From Taudactylus pleione (taxonomy: Eukaryota > Chordata > Amphibia > Anura > Myobatrachidae), in contig JAUIMM010000582.1 in assembly GCA_031769625.1 (NCBI GenBank), positions 124,001 to 188,000 on the forward strand: a stretch of 64,000 nt of DNA, read 5' to 3'. How positions within the stretch are numbered: the stretch's first letter is position 1; every line of letters begins with the position of its first letter. Below, one piece after another: positions 35,041 through 46,957 of this stretch. Under the pieces are notes generated by a model that had not been told where the DNA came from, ran no database searches, and was given only the letters and a program-made list of their open reading frames with translations. A program made the translations under genes and the position numbers.

Positions 35041-36634
35041 TGGAAGAACTGAGTGTTTTAAACATAAAACAGATTTATCACTTCCACAATGCAATAATCT
35101 TTTAAATTATTGTAATAGATATGTATTTAAACATAAAACAGATGTATAGGTTGCACAGTGCAACATTCACTGGTGTAATGTGATTCTTTTCTGCAGCAAC
35201 AGAAATATACATTGGTTTTAACAGATTTTTTTTTCTACAATTATTTTATTTATTTTTTTCTTACATTCAGTGCAGGCTCCGGTTTGGGTTACAAACTTCA
35301 TAAACGGTTTAGTTCTAAGTGGAAATTTGTCAGAGTGGATTTGAAGCCGAAGGTTTTCAAGGAGAAAAACTTTAATCGCAGCAAAAACTTGTGCATTGGG
35401 TAAAAAGCTCGGACCCTGTTCTTAAAAGTCTATTTTTATTTCCGTACCACTTTTCTAACCGCTAATGGCATCTAGCTCAAAGAAATAATAAAGGAAAAAT
35501 GTATTTGGCTGAAAAAGAAAAAATATATATATTTGAAAGTTGCACATGTCAAGTGATTATTTTTTTATAATTTTTTTTACATCTGTGCATTTTGTTTTTA
35601 TATTTATTTTTAGAAATTTTTTACTTTCTTTTTTTTTTTTTTTTTTTTTTACAGACCCCACATTTTAGCTGGAGTCAGGCTAGGTGTAAATCAAAAAGAA
35701 AATCTCAGGGAAATAATTTTATTAGTTAACAGTTTAACAGGAACACCCATAGGAAACACACACAAACACAGGAGAGAACATACAAACTCTACACTGTTAG
35801 GGCTTTGGTGGCAATCAAGCCCAGGGCCCCAGAATTATTTTTTTTTTAATTAAACCCCCACTGGTACAGTAGTTGGAGGGCACCAAATGATATCTTCTGA
35901 CTGGGTCTAAGCAGGCAGAGACTGGGGTCTGTTTTGATTATGTCCAGTTTGTCTCTATGAGATCTCATTTTATGACAATGGAAAGTTTGAAATTTGTTTG
36001 TGACAGCTGCCCCCCTCCCTCCCTGCAAAGCAAAAAATACTCACCTTTCACATCCAGCTGTTTACTATTGGACGGCTCATTAAGGCCTGGTCATTCATTA
36101 ACACTTCCCCTGGCAGTGATAGATGGGTTGCCAGTGATGATGCTTCTGTTTCCCTGCGTGGTACTAGTGCATTGTTGTGGGTCCTCTAACCTGAGGTATT
36201 GGGGTTCCTCCTACCCAGACTAATGAACCAGTCCCAGTTATTTGCATCTGGCACGCTTCCGTAGAACCACACCAGGAGAGGTAGTGGCCGTCGTCGTCCC
36301 TAATCACTCCCCCTCTGTGGGCTAATGGTCGCCTATCCTTACGTATTCCGTTCTGCTTAATTTTACTGTTCCCATACGTCCACTAAAATGTTTTGCCTGG
36401 AGGATCTGGACGCTGGACAAGATGTAAAAGCTACGAGGTATGCAGCTGGAATTCCGCAAGCGTTCGATATATATGACGTACCTTGAGATTGCTTATACAG
36501 CCCTACATTTTATAGATGTTATTGCGTAGTTACCAAGTGTCCCTAATGTGTAATGTCCCTGATTTTCAGTATTCTCCAACCGTACTTCAATAATGTCTTT
36601 TCCTGCCTGTTACATATAATTCCAGCTGGTCTAA
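35041..36634. other. Unassigned AT-rich DNA
   Basis: It contains a small duplication of taaacataaaacagat (about 35,057 and 35,126), long T runs at about 35,628-35,651, and no recognisable gene. Confidence 0.4.
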
Positions 36635-36892
36635 GGGCCCGATTCAGAGGCTCTGAATCAGGGTGGATTTAAAAAAAAAAAAAAAATCCGCCTCCAGGCC
36701 GCTCGCATAGTTGTGGGTGACTACAAGCAGGGCGAGCTATCGATCAACATCGACAGCCGCCCCGTTTTGTAGCGAGCCCCGGAGCGAGTGCAGTTCTCAC
36801 TCGCTCCGGGGCTCGCGCACGCACATTGCACACGCCGCACGTGCGCACTGGCCGACCATCGACCCGCATGCGAGCGCGTCTGAATCAGGCCC
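36635..36892. mobile_element. Harbinger-like element, short form (258 bp)
   Basis: The ends gggcccgattcagagg and tctgaatcaggccc are flanked by exact TAA on both sides (36,632-36,634 and 36,893-36,895). The interior includes cgctcgcatagttgtgggtg and tcaacatcgacagc, shared with the 38,815, 46,474 and 47,993 copies. No coding capacity. Confidence 0.85.
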
Positions 36893-37593
36893 TAAGTTTG
36901 GCGAGTGAACCTGGATCGCCGATCCTAATGCTGTTCTTCTGTTCAGAAACCCCTGCGCATGCTTAGCTGAATTTTTTAATCTTCGGATATTTTGGCACCA
37001 ACCAAATTGAATCAAATTGCATTAAAAAAACAACAAGAACAAAACATTGTGCGGTTTGGCCTCAGCCGCCTGCTTACTACATCATACTAATGCGAGAGTC
37101 CGACTTTGTATAGTAAAACCTGCGCAGCCGCATGTGGAAGTCTATCCCGCCCCCACTGTTCTTTGCATCCTGCTGTCGCAGTCATCATCATTAGTGACTT
37201 GACTTATACCAGACCCAGACAGGGTGCAAAAGTCCTGCTGAAACAAACGTCCCACTTCCGTCCGCACGTTGCGAATGAGTACAGGAGTCAACCGACACTT
37301 CTGTGCGATCGCATGGTCGTCAAACAGAGGCGCCCATTTCACAGATATTGTGTTCCATCCACGGATGAATTAATCCATATGCATTAGTGATCTACGTCCG
37401 TGGGCGTATACCTGACCTGGTTCATGTGTAGAAGCCGATTTCTTTCTTTGACGCATGCGCACTATGGTGAAAACCGCAATATCCGTGCGCATTGTGACTT
37501 GCATGCAATTCAGAATCAGCCCCAAAGGGACTTCCTGAAGACTTCGGCGCCATGGAAGCTTGTCCGTAATAACCGCCATCTTCTTGGAACAGA
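36893..37593. other. Unassigned DNA, probably old transposon debris
   Basis: Motifs such as ttgcatgcaattcagaatca and gacgcatgcgcac resemble the neighbouring transposon families, but no boundaries can be drawn. Confidence 0.35.
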
Positions 37594-38192
37594 GGGCCTG
37601 ATTCAGAGCCGGACGCTATTTGCGGTCGTTCGTCCAGAAAATAGGGGTGGCTATTCAAATGAACCGTTCGCTCTTTGCGGTCTGTTCACGCCTCTATGTC
37701 TGAACGAGCGAACAAAACTTGCGGTCGTTTTTTGTAAAAATACGCCCCCTGGCCGCTCGCATCCTACGTCATGTCCGCTATTTATTAGATTAATCGAGTA
37801 CATCGACCAGCGTATGAACTGCTCGCTATTCTTGTGGTTGGTTTTTCCTACCACAATCTTGCGAGCAGTTCTGGCTATAAAATAACCCAGTGACGTGGTC
37901 AATGACGCTGCTGTTTTAATTATGCACACCCATAAAACGCCCGTTTTGACCTTTAAGCACGCCTGCGATCGGATCTCCACTCCCCATTTTCAAGCACCTT
38001 CCCCTGTTACCACCCACATACGCCTCCTCCTGTCACTCAAAATAGCAGGCACTCGCTATTTAGCGAACAAATGATTTTCGGCCGCACTGACTGGTTCGCG
38101 CATGCGTATTACGATCCGTATGCATGCGCAGTTGGGCAAACATCGCTCGGAGCGAACGAGCGGCCGCTTACGAGCGGCTCTGAATCAGGCCC
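37594..38192. mobile_element. Harbinger-like element, 599-bp form
   Basis: The ends gggcctgattcagagccg and cggctctgaatcaggccc are perfect inverted repeats with AGA on both sides. It is nearly identical in inverted orientation to 62,974-63,570 and similar to 59,077-59,674. A 109-codon frame on the minus strand (37,651-37,980) is conserved in the 62,974 copy but has no transposase motif and looks incidental. Confidence 0.9.
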
Positions 38193-38487
38193 AGAGTCTA
38201 GTGACACTTCCTAATTTTGGAATCCCCCTCTTCAGACCTTATACCAGAGGTGTCATATACAAACTCTATATATGGATCTTCTGTGGAATGTTGTTATATT
38301 GTCTTATGTTACGTGCGCTATATCCTTTCATCCCTGATTTTCTGCATTCTTATCTCTGTTTGCCGGACCCCTCCCTCCATATTTCCTATTTAAGGGGCCC
38401 ACTTTTCATTTAATATTTGTGGTGTATTCCCCCGAAAACACGGATACCCGCAAATATTAAGTATCGTCCAGATGGAGGGGTCGCAGC

Positions 38488-38489
<2 letters not shown>
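38193..38489. other. Unassigned DNA
   Basis: Nothing recognisable between the element and the ta run. Confidence 0.35.

Positions 38490-38525
<36 letters not shown>
38490..38525. repeat. (TA)n microsatellite
   Basis: A pure ta run of about 17 repeats. Confidence 0.95.
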
Positions 38526-38527
<2 letters not shown>

Positions 38528-38814
38528 CTGTATCTGCAGCGGTACCTTAATTTGCTCCAGCACCGCAACCCCCATAGGTTTCTAAGGGGGAAGCAATGCT
38601 GTCAGATTTACCAAGCTCTGTAATGACACGTCAGGGCAAGAGCGCAACTCCTAAAATAATCTTTTATACAGGCGGCAACATAACAGAACATTTGCCTCAT
38701 CTTTTGGGTTGTCCATTTATTGGCTGGTGTCTGTCCTCCCGACACTAGTTCATCAACAGTTTTTTTTTGCTCCTTTCTGTGCTTTTCAGACATGTTCTCC
38801 TAGCATCGGGCTCA

Positions 38815-39366
38815 GGGCCTGATTCAGAGCCAGACGCTCTGAGAGAGCGCTCGTTCTGAATCAGGGCCGGCCCTCTGGTTTTTTAGAGCGGCCTCCTGGC
38901 CGCTCACATAGCTGTGGGTGACCACCCACAGCTATAGCGAGCGGCCAGGAAGATGGTCACGATGGTCAAGACCATCGCGACCATGGGGCTTGCGACGAGA
39001 CCCTTGTGGTAGGGTCTCGTTGCCGCAAGCCCTAGAGTGCTTTCGGCTCTATCAGAGCCGAGAGCACTCCCACTGACATCACTTGTGATGTCAGTGGGGC
39101 CGGCCCCAGACGGTAGGCGTTCCCATGGGAAAGCCTCCGTCTGTGCAGCCACGCCCCCGGGCCGCCCACCAAAGGGGGTGTGCTGTCACTCAACATCGAC
39201 AGCACGCCCCCTTTGGTAACGAGACCCGGAGCGACGGCTTGCCCGTCGCTATCCAGGTCTCGCGCATGCGCACGACGGAGCCAGCTCCGTCGTGCGCATG
39301 CACACTGGGCCAACATCGTCCCGCTTGCGAGCGCTCAGCGCTCGCGAGCGGGTCTGAATCAGGCCT
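38815..39366. mobile_element. Harbinger-like element, 552-bp form
   Basis: Starts gggcctgattcagagcca and ends gtctgaatcaggcct, flanked by TCA on both sides (38,812-38,814 and 39,367-39,369). Its left part contains its own internal copy of the end sequence in reverse (gttctgaatcagggcc near 38,850-38,865). The interior is rich in short palindromes (gctatagcg, gatggtcacgatggtc). This subfamily includes 46,474-46,947 and 47,993-48,555. Confidence 0.85.
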
Positions 39367-39929
39367 TCAGTTGTAATGCATTGTATGCATATATTTTCCA
39401 GAAGTCATCTTTGTGTCTAATCCGTTAGCAGTATTTAAGGATATGATGACTGTCATTGCTGAAAAGCACAGGACGGGAAAGGAAAGCTTCTAGTCCAAAT
39501 CATTCTAAAATGCAGCCTTTTAAATAACAAAACTGTTTGCCAGAACCCATAGAAAAGATTAATGCTGCCAAATAAATAATAGCTGAGACCCCTGTTAGGC
39601 TATAGGCTCGTCCATGAAGCGTAGTTGTGGCCATTGCCGCACCTGGTGACCGCCGGGGGGAGGGGGGGAGGGGGATTGCGTCCAGGTCATGGAACTGTGA
39701 AACTGCAGCAATGTGATGTCTGGAATGGGCAGAAATCTGCACCTAGCAGAACACACAGACTCAGTCATTTATTTTCATAACTAATGTGTTTGTAGGTAGA
39801 CGTGTACCGAGAGAAAACAACTCTTCCCCGTAATAGGATTATAACGACCTGTTTATTTTTGATTTTAAATAAACCTTTCAGATAGGTTAACAAAGAATTG
39901 GTTTCACTTAGAGCTGTACATTGTGCTCA
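39367..39929. other. Unassigned DNA
   Basis: A run of G-rich sequence (about 39,655-39,675) is the only structure seen. Confidence 0.35.
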
Positions 39930-40497
39930 GGGCCTGATTCAGACCTGCTCGCTAAGCCGCCATCGCTCGCTGCCAAAAGGGGCCGGGTATGCAAATTCCG
40001 CGATCGCGCTGTGTGGCGTAAGGACGCCCTCTATGTCTTAGAAAGCTACGGCAGGTGTATAAAGCCGCCCACCTTTCTCTCTTAGCATACGTCATCTCCA
40101 GGAAGTGTCTGCTTAATCGGTAACATCGAGAGCCATCGGAGCTGCTCGCAGCCCTTGAGGTAGACCCTACCCCAGCGCAAGCACTGGCGATCAGTTCAGG
40201 CTCAAAGACAACCAAGTGACGTGTTCAGTCACGCTACTTTGCTAATTATACGCGCCCATTAAACTCCGTTTTGACGCTCAGACACGCCTGCGTTCGCGCA
40301 TTCACTCCCCTGTTCACAAGTACCTTCCCCTGTCACCACCCACAAATGGCGCTGTCACTCAAAGTAGCGTCCAGTCTGTTTACTACAAGCGCACGATTCC
40401 CGGCCGCAGTGACTGGTTCGCACATGCGTACTTTGAAGCATACGCATGCGCAGATGTGCGTTAATCGCCCCTAGCGAGCGAGCGCAGCTTAGCGACC
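39930..40497. mobile_element. Harbinger-like element, right terminus eroded
   Basis: Left end gggcctgattcagacctg is preceded by TCA. The right end reads gcagcttagcgacc then TCA, so the terminal block complementary to the left end is missing although a TCA is in the right place. Internal landmarks are shared with 17,104-17,658 and, more loosely, 37,594-38,192. Confidence 0.7.
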
Positions 40498-40649
40498 TCA
40501 GTCTGGTGCAGACTGTACCTGGAGTATTTATAATGCGAGCGGTGGTACTAGTGAGGCACCACAGGGAGGTGACGGGGTCACTACACTATGAATTTTCATT
40601 ATTTAAGACAATGGTAATACAGCCTTGCACTCCAATAGGGGAATTGGTA
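40498..40649. other. Unassigned DNA
   Basis: A short unique stretch between two repeats. Confidence 0.35.
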
Positions 40650-41190
40650 TGAAATACCGTCGGCCGCATGGCCGGCGGTTCGATTCCCGTCAGTGGCAGC
40701 CCGACAGAAGCAGAGTGCGACGCAGCGGAAGCCCGACAGCGCTGGAAATCCCGATCGTGGATAGGTAAGTATCCACTAACCTAACCCCCCTAACCCTAAC
40801 CCTCCTTAGGGGTGCATAACCCTAACTTCTCCCCCAAGTGCCTAACCCTAATCCCCCCTCTAAGTGCCTAACCCTAACCACCCCCTTCCCCGCTGCCTAA
40901 ACCTAAGTCCCCCGGGGGGGTGCCTAACCCTCCCTCCCCCTAGCCTAACCCTCCCGGGGGGTGCCTAACCCTAAGTCCCCCCGGGAGCCCTAAACCTAAC
41001 CCTGCCCCCCCGCGGCTGTCCGCTCGCGGTGCCCGGCATCACTACGATTGTGATGCCGGGCGCCGGTCTCCCGGCGTCGGGGAAATGCGGGCATATACAT
41101 CTAGACGCCCGGCATTTCACCCTTGCCGGGATAAGACAGTCGGGAAGCCGGCTGCCGGTATTTCGGCAGTCGGCTTCCCGATTGCCTCCC
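40650..41190. repeat. cctaaccctaac-rich dispersed repeat with hairpins
   Basis: The left part contains gcggttcgattcccgtc, an exact pol III B-box core that may be fortuitous. The middle (about 40,785-41,010) is a degenerate string of cctaaccctaacc separated by c-rich links. The right part forms two stem-loops: 41,031-41,042 with 41,050-41,061 (gcccggcatcac, perfect arms), and 41,140-41,157 with 41,164-41,181 (17 of 18 paired). Relatives are at 43,690-44,300, 55,245-55,530 and 58,430-58,700. The superfamily is unknown. Confidence 0.7.
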
Positions 41191-42000
41191 TCCAATAAGG
41201 GTGTGATGAGATATGCAATGGTTGCTTTGCCTCTGCCCACCTTCAGTGTAATTCCAGCCAGTGCGGGCCCTCTCCTCTATGGCAGTGCAGTAGATTCTGG
41301 CTTGGTGCCCAAACCTTGCGCTGGTCTCTGGGAAAATGGCACTTACTCCTTATTCCCGAAGACATCTCTACTGCACATGTGCAAGTCACCGGGAAAATGG
41401 CCGCTGACATCTTCACTGTGAGTTTTGCTGCTCTGCAGAGCCGGACACCCTGGAGATCAGCACTCTGGCGATTGCGGAGAGGTAAACATAACTATATATG
41501 GGTGTGTGGTGTACGCCGTTGATTCCCGCCCATTGCTACATCCATACAATATATTTCCAACCCTGTAGTACTTTGTATATATCCTGTACGGTGTTTGCGG
41601 AAACTTTGTGGTGCCTTAAATAGAAAGGTTAATAATAACCTTGTGGGCACCATGAGGAAAGAGAGCGCCATGTTACAGGTGGCATTATATGTCAGGTGGC
41701 CATTGGTAGTGTTGGTGGTTTAACAGCACTTACCAGGACTGTTGAAGGGCCTGCTCAGGCAAAAAAAGGGACCCCAGCCCACAAAACAAGTTCTGCTTTA
41801 TTAGGGATATAAACAGCATAAACTGTTGGAAATAATGTGTGTGCAGGTGGTGATGGTATTCTGCAAATGGGTAGCGGTGCAGGTCTCTCATAGGCGCTAA
41901 GTAGGAGACTTCTGTCTCCCACCATGTCACTCTACACAGTAAAGACCAGATGCACATTCTCAGTAGTAAGCTCGGCGGCCATCTTCGGACAAGGAAAGGG
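41191..42000. other. Unassigned DNA
   Basis: No gene or repeat is recognised. Confidence 0.35.
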
Positions 42001-42423
42001 GTGGACATCGGAAACCGATGGTTATCAACCATCGATGTTTCTGATTTGTTGGAAGTACTTTTTCCATCAAATACCAGGAATTCGATGGTTGCTAGCCATC
42101 GGATGCAGCTTTCCGATGCCCATCCGATGGCTGGCTGCGGGGGTAAAGCACACACCACTGCAGCGGGTGAGCAGTGGGAGAATAGATGCTGTGCGCATAC
42201 GCACGGCATCTGTTCTCTGTGTAGGGGCACGCCCCCACGGTGACGTGAATGGAGGTGCTGCGAGGCTCCGCCCCCATTTACAGAGGCTCTGCCCCCTGCC
42301 ACTAGTCATATAAATAGTTTTTACCATCAAATTCTTTTGATGTGATGGTTAGTTATCACCACATCAAAAGTTTTAATGGTGGAAGTCGAGCCATCATTTG
42401 ATGGTGGGCTTCCGATGTCCATC
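42001..42423. mobile_element. MITE with gatggacatcgg ends
   Basis: The left end gtggacatcggaaaccgatg and the right end (complement gatggacatcggaagcccac) are inverted. The arms also contain short self-complementary runs (gatggttatcaaccatc, gatggttgctagccatc, tttgatgtgatggttag). A tail or internal promoter is not visible. A partial copy is at 32,896-32,950. Confidence 0.6.
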
Positions 42424-42629
42424 GCTAGGCAGGGCATGAAGCCTCCCTGGAGAACAGGAAGACTGGAGTCCGCGCAGTAGCGCACTTCTCTTTTAACATA
42501 ATTGCAATTTGTGTAACATTATGGAGTTTTGGAAATGACTCTGGAATTAGAGCAAACCGAGGTCTACAAGGCCTTGTTGAATTTGATGGCCTGAGGCAAA
42601 TGCCCTCTCTGCCCGGGCGTAATATGAAA

Positions 42630-42750
42630 AGACGACATTCAGGATGTCGACGGTCAGATAGTCTACAACAAAATGACTACATGTTCCGGGTGCCGACTGT
42701 CTGAATGTTGACATGGACATCATGTCGACACCAGATATACGACATACAGG
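42630..42750. repeat. gtcgaca-motif repeat fragment
   Basis: Repeated motifs aggatgtcgacggtcagata, gactgtctgaatgttgacat and atgtcgacaccagat, related to 20,690-20,830. Confidence 0.45.
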
Positions 42751-43689
42751 TTTTTTGCATATTTATATATATATATGCCCATATGGCCTGGCACCCACAT
42801 GATCACATCTACCTCCGCCTTACATAGAGCCGTGCAGAATTATTTTACCATAGGAGTTTGTCTCTCTCAGGCTCCTGTCGTCGGGCACCGTACAGCTCTG
42901 TCAGTGATTTATGTGTCTGTGTGTACATACACGTATTCATGTTGTGCCCGTCTGATTGATATTGTGTATGCTACATGATTGTTGTAGATGTAAATGTCTG
43001 CCGGAGGCCAGTCCTCGCTGTGTCTCGCCACGGATCTGTAGTGGCTTTCCTAGTCATTATATTCTAAATGGCACTTATACAAGACTATGGATCAGCAGCG
43101 CCGCTATATTTAGCGTAGACGAGGTTATATAACAGGAGCGAACGTCCAGACACAGATGCCTGAGGGACGCGGGAGCAGGACTGTAAATTTCTCTGGCGAT
43201 GTAAAACTGTCGCTCTCTCTGCTTTCCTCTCATAAATATTGAAGCAAAAATATAATGTGATTGTAAGTAGCGTCTGTTTTGTTGTTGTTCTGTAAGTCCT
43301 CAGTAAAGCATGCAGGAAGGGGTTACCGGGCACGGAGAACCTTCTTTCTCATGTTTTCATTAAACGCAGCGTTACAACATAACAACATTTCAATGGAGCG
43401 TCTCTGGCACAGGGTATTGTTTTCCAGTGCAAGGTCACTGTACAATATTCCAATGATGAAGAGGCTAGGGGGGGCTATTTATCAAGCATCTATCTGCCCT
43501 AAATCGTGTGAAAACTGAGTTAATGCTAGGGGATGGGGATGATGTGCGCACTTCGGGACTGCGAGGTTAGCTACCAGTGAGCAGTGCCGTCGCATAGGGC
43601 GCAGAGCCCAGGGAGCGGCGCTGTCACTGCACCAAGGCACCTGCGTGTGGCTTGCATGTTGTCTGGAATGGCACCCTGTAGCAAGTTGG
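42751..43689. other. Unassigned DNA
   Basis: No gene is recognised. 43,577-43,689 (gagcagtgccgtcgcatagg through ggcaccctgtagc) resembles pieces at 51,588-51,690 and 63,765-63,950 and is probably an end fragment of a dispersed element. Confidence 0.35.
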
Positions 43690-44300
43690 GTACGTACGGG
43701 CTGCCGGCGCACACGTGACCAGTGGTCAGAATGTCGATGACGGAGTCCCGACTGGTTTGCAATACCGACACTTGGAGGTAAGTTGTCTAACCCTACCCCT
43801 AACTCTAACCTTCCCCCTGCAGCAGGGGCGTCTTAAGAGAGGAGGGGGCCCGTGTGCACTCCCCGTGCCTTAGTAGACTCCGGGCACACTCTAGCATCCG
43901 GAGTCTACTGCGCATGCGCAGAACACCGGAAAAATGGCCGCGTCGGCCATTTTCCGGTGTTCTGAGCATCGCAGACACCCGACGTGGGACCACGGACAGG
44001 TAAGTCTAAAATAATATGGGTGCAGTGTGTGCGGTGCGGGGCCCCCCTCGCCCCGGGGGCCTGTGTGCCCCACACACCCTGCACCCATTATAGATACGCC
44101 ACTGCCCTGCAGCCTAACCCTCCCCCCCGTAGCCTAACCCTCCACTCCTGCCACCTAACCATCCTTCTAGTGCCTAACCCTATTACTTACCGTAGGGAGG
44201 TCAGCAGTCAGGATGCTGTTGCCGGGATTCTGACCCGTCTGGTTTCCGCCGCCAGCATTCTGAGCACCTGTATCCCGAACATGGGGATGCCAACTACATC
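43690..44300. repeat. cctaacc-rich repeat, split by a hAT element
   Basis: Left part: agtcccgactggtttg and taccgacacttggagg, then cctaacc-type sequence to 43,822. Right part: resumes at 44,105 with cctgcagcctaaccctcc and runs to a gggattctgacccgtctgg region. Same family as 40,650-41,190. Confidence 0.65.
43823..44104. mobile_element. Non-autonomous hAT element, 282 bp
   Basis: Starts caggggcgtct and ends with the complement of cagtggcgtatct. The flanks are a perfect 8-bp duplication ccctgcag (43,815-43,822 and 44,105-44,112), the hAT target size. A near-perfect stem lies at 43,921-43,962 (gaacaccggaaaaatggccg and its complement, one extra A). No transposase. It interrupts the cctaacc repeat. 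Confidence 0.92.
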
Positions 44301-45136
44301 CCCCTGTAGCCAGTATCACTACTTCAGAGCCGCCCAGAGCATCCAGTCAGGCAGCCTGTGGAGCTACCCGGAGCCCCCTAGGTATGATGTCACGGGTTTA
44401 GAGGCGGAGCCTGCACAGGGCGCACTGCCACCTTGTTTACAGCACTGTGTTACCTTGATAATGAATCAGTCTGTTACTTCATTCCTACAAAAGTAGGTGA
44501 AAAATAATCTTTTTCACCCACAACAAGGAACGAGAAATGGGACCCCTAAATCTCTCGGCAGGTTTTAAATCTGATTCCCCTGCAGTGCGACATGCTTTTA
44601 CCAAGGTGCAAGATGACAGCTGCTATTACCCTGCTAGCTCCCAATGACAGTGGTAATTGGATGCCGGTGGCTATGGGTGCAGGTATTAGATCCATGCACT
44701 ACTTAGGGTAGCCTGCAGTGGTCAATTCCAGTGAGTGGAGGCTAAGCTAACGCGTTTCGCCCAGTAGTGGACACCCATAGAGTCACTTTCAAATCGTCTT
44801 TATGCTTGTACATTTCCTGCCTTGTTACTATTATGATGAACGACACTGATCGATTGACGTGAGATCAAATTAATTGAACCCAGTTGTATGTGGCCTATAG
44901 TCTGATAAAGCTGCTGCAATACCGAGAGCAATAGAGTTGCAAACATATTTGGTTTTGTTATTCAGGTGGAATCGTGTATATAAGAGTGATATAAAAATAC
45001 CTATAACAATGGGAAAATGTATTTAACCTATAATCAGACAATCATTGATAAAAACAAAACTTTATCTAGCCCGCAACCCTCCCTACACACATATGTATAT
45101 ATATTACGTGTGTGTTCCCTAAGGTTTGGTAGTAAA
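44301..45136. other. Unassigned DNA
   Basis: Nothing recognisable. Confidence 0.35.
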
Positions 45137-45479
45137 GGTGCATACACACACAACGATCTTTTGAACGATTAACGTTAATGATATCGTTTATCGTTCAATC
45201 GTTGAAAAAATCGTTCACTTTCTGAGTTAAAACGATGAACAATTATCGTTCATGCGCGTCCACGTTTGTAGTTTATAGTTCAGTCAGACTGACCAACTCA
45301 ACGATTTTCAGTAAGGGAATATGCAAAAATCATTTGTAGTTAAAAAAAACCCATTTATTACATTTTGTAAATGAACGATTTTAGTAACCGATTTTCGTTC
45401 ATTTTTCCCTTGAAAAAATGAACGAAAATCGTTTACTAAAATGGTTCATTTACTAAATCGTTGTGTGTGTGTACGCAGC
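45137..45479. mobile_element. TTAA-type MITE with acgat-rich arms
   Basis: The ends ggtgcatacacacacaacga and (complement) gctgcgtacacacacacaac are inverted. The flanks are TAAA and TTAA. The interior is built of tcgttcaatcgttg and gaacgattttagtaacc type motifs that pair across the element. Distantly similar in design to 23,338-23,650. Confidence 0.65.
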
Positions 45480-46473
45480 TTAAATCTTACTACAATTTCT
45501 AACAACTTGGATTGTTAAACAGCTGAGGAATATATAGTGTCACGCCCCCATTAACAATCATTTCTCACAACTTAACAAATGAATCCGTTCCTTCCCATCT
45601 GGCCCTAAAACAGCCTAAAGATTTGGGATCAATAGGTATTTTCTTCTCCAGCTTCATCTCACGCCCAGTACCCATTGTCTTTAGTCCAGAAATCCACTAT
45701 GATATATCTATTAGATAATCTCTTCAGCCTGTTTCCTCTTAATGACTGGTCTGTGAGGCTGACTTCAGATAAATCAGATTTATTTTATGTACATTGTAGA
45801 TTGGGGAAGAAGTAATTGTTGTATAACCCTCAGTAACACTTCATAATACGCCCATCATTTGTATACAAAGTACATTCACACAAACGCAGCACAAAAGCCA
45901 TGAAACAAAAATGTATAATATTAATCAGCTGAGGTTCATTACATAAATGCATGGGTGGTAAGTACTTAGATGATGGCGGGTTCTTTAATCAACCAAACAG
46001 AATATACACGTTGTTAGGTTCCATAGTTCTAGATGCTGAGCCCCACCTGGTCCTGACTGATAATAATAGATAAAGATTATGCGGCTTCATTCCACCTTCT
46101 GGTGCGATTGATTTTGATATATAAATCTACTTCTATTATCTGTTAATCTTTTAATACTGTTTACTCCTTAATGACTGTTCTATAACCACGTTCTCTATCT
46201 ATTTTGTACTATTACTGTTATTGGATTAAAGGAAATAACTGGAGACCTCTATGCTGTACAAATCCGTTTTTTGGATATTTCGTCTGACACAGCGATGTGC
46301 GACCTGTGTACCAATGAAACCTGCGTACCAATGAAATTAGTGTCTTATAACTGCCACTCTGGAAACTCAGAAAACTATTGGTACAGGTTGGAAACAGAAA
46401 CGTTATTGGCTCATTACATGCCATTTCTAAATAACCTATACCTGCTGGGAACATTGTATCACTATGACACTGA
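45480..46473. other. Unassigned DNA
   Basis: Nothing recognisable. Confidence 0.35.
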
Positions 46474-46947
46474 GAGCCTGATTCAGAGACGGACGCTGTA
46501 AATGAGCGCTCGCTCTGAATCAGGGCGTTTTTTTTTTTTTTTTGTTCGGGCTCTTGGCCGCTCGTACAGCTGTGGGTGACCAACCACAGCTATTGCGAGC
46601 GGCCAGGTTGATGGTTGCGATGGTCAAGATCATCGCGACCATCGGGCTTGCGACGAGACCCTTGTAGTAGGGTCTCGTGGCCACAAGCCCCAGAGAGCTT
46701 CTGGCTTCGGGAACGCCTCCGTTTGGCCAGCCACCCCCCCTGCCCGCCTACCAAATGGGGCGAGCTGTCAATCACCATCGACAGCACGCCCCCTTTGGTG
46801 CGAGACCCAGAGCGACGGAGCACCCGTCGCTAGCCGGGTCTCGCGCATGCGCATGACAGAGCCGGCTCCATCGTGCGCATGCCCAGTGGGCAAACATCGA
46901 CCCGGTTGCGAGCGCTCCGTGCTTGCGACCGGGTCTGAATCAGGCCC
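46474..46947. mobile_element. Harbinger-like element, 474 bp
   Basis: Starts gagcctgattcagaga and ends gtctgaatcaggccc with exact TGA flanks (46,471-46,473 and 46,948-46,950). Same subfamily as 38,815-39,366, with the internal reversed end gctctgaatcagggc near 46,510. A T run is at about 46,527-46,542. Confidence 0.85.
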
Positions 46948-46957
46948 TGAGAACTTA

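Noticed and set aside
37594..38192. Transposase gene inside the Harbinger-like element
   Set aside because: The element is only 599 bp and the longest frame has no DDE or Myb-like motif; opposite-strand frames are equally open.
40780..41010. True interstitial telomere (ccctaa)n
   Set aside because: Units are irregular and separated by variable C-rich links, and the same composition recurs in four dispersed copies in both orientations.
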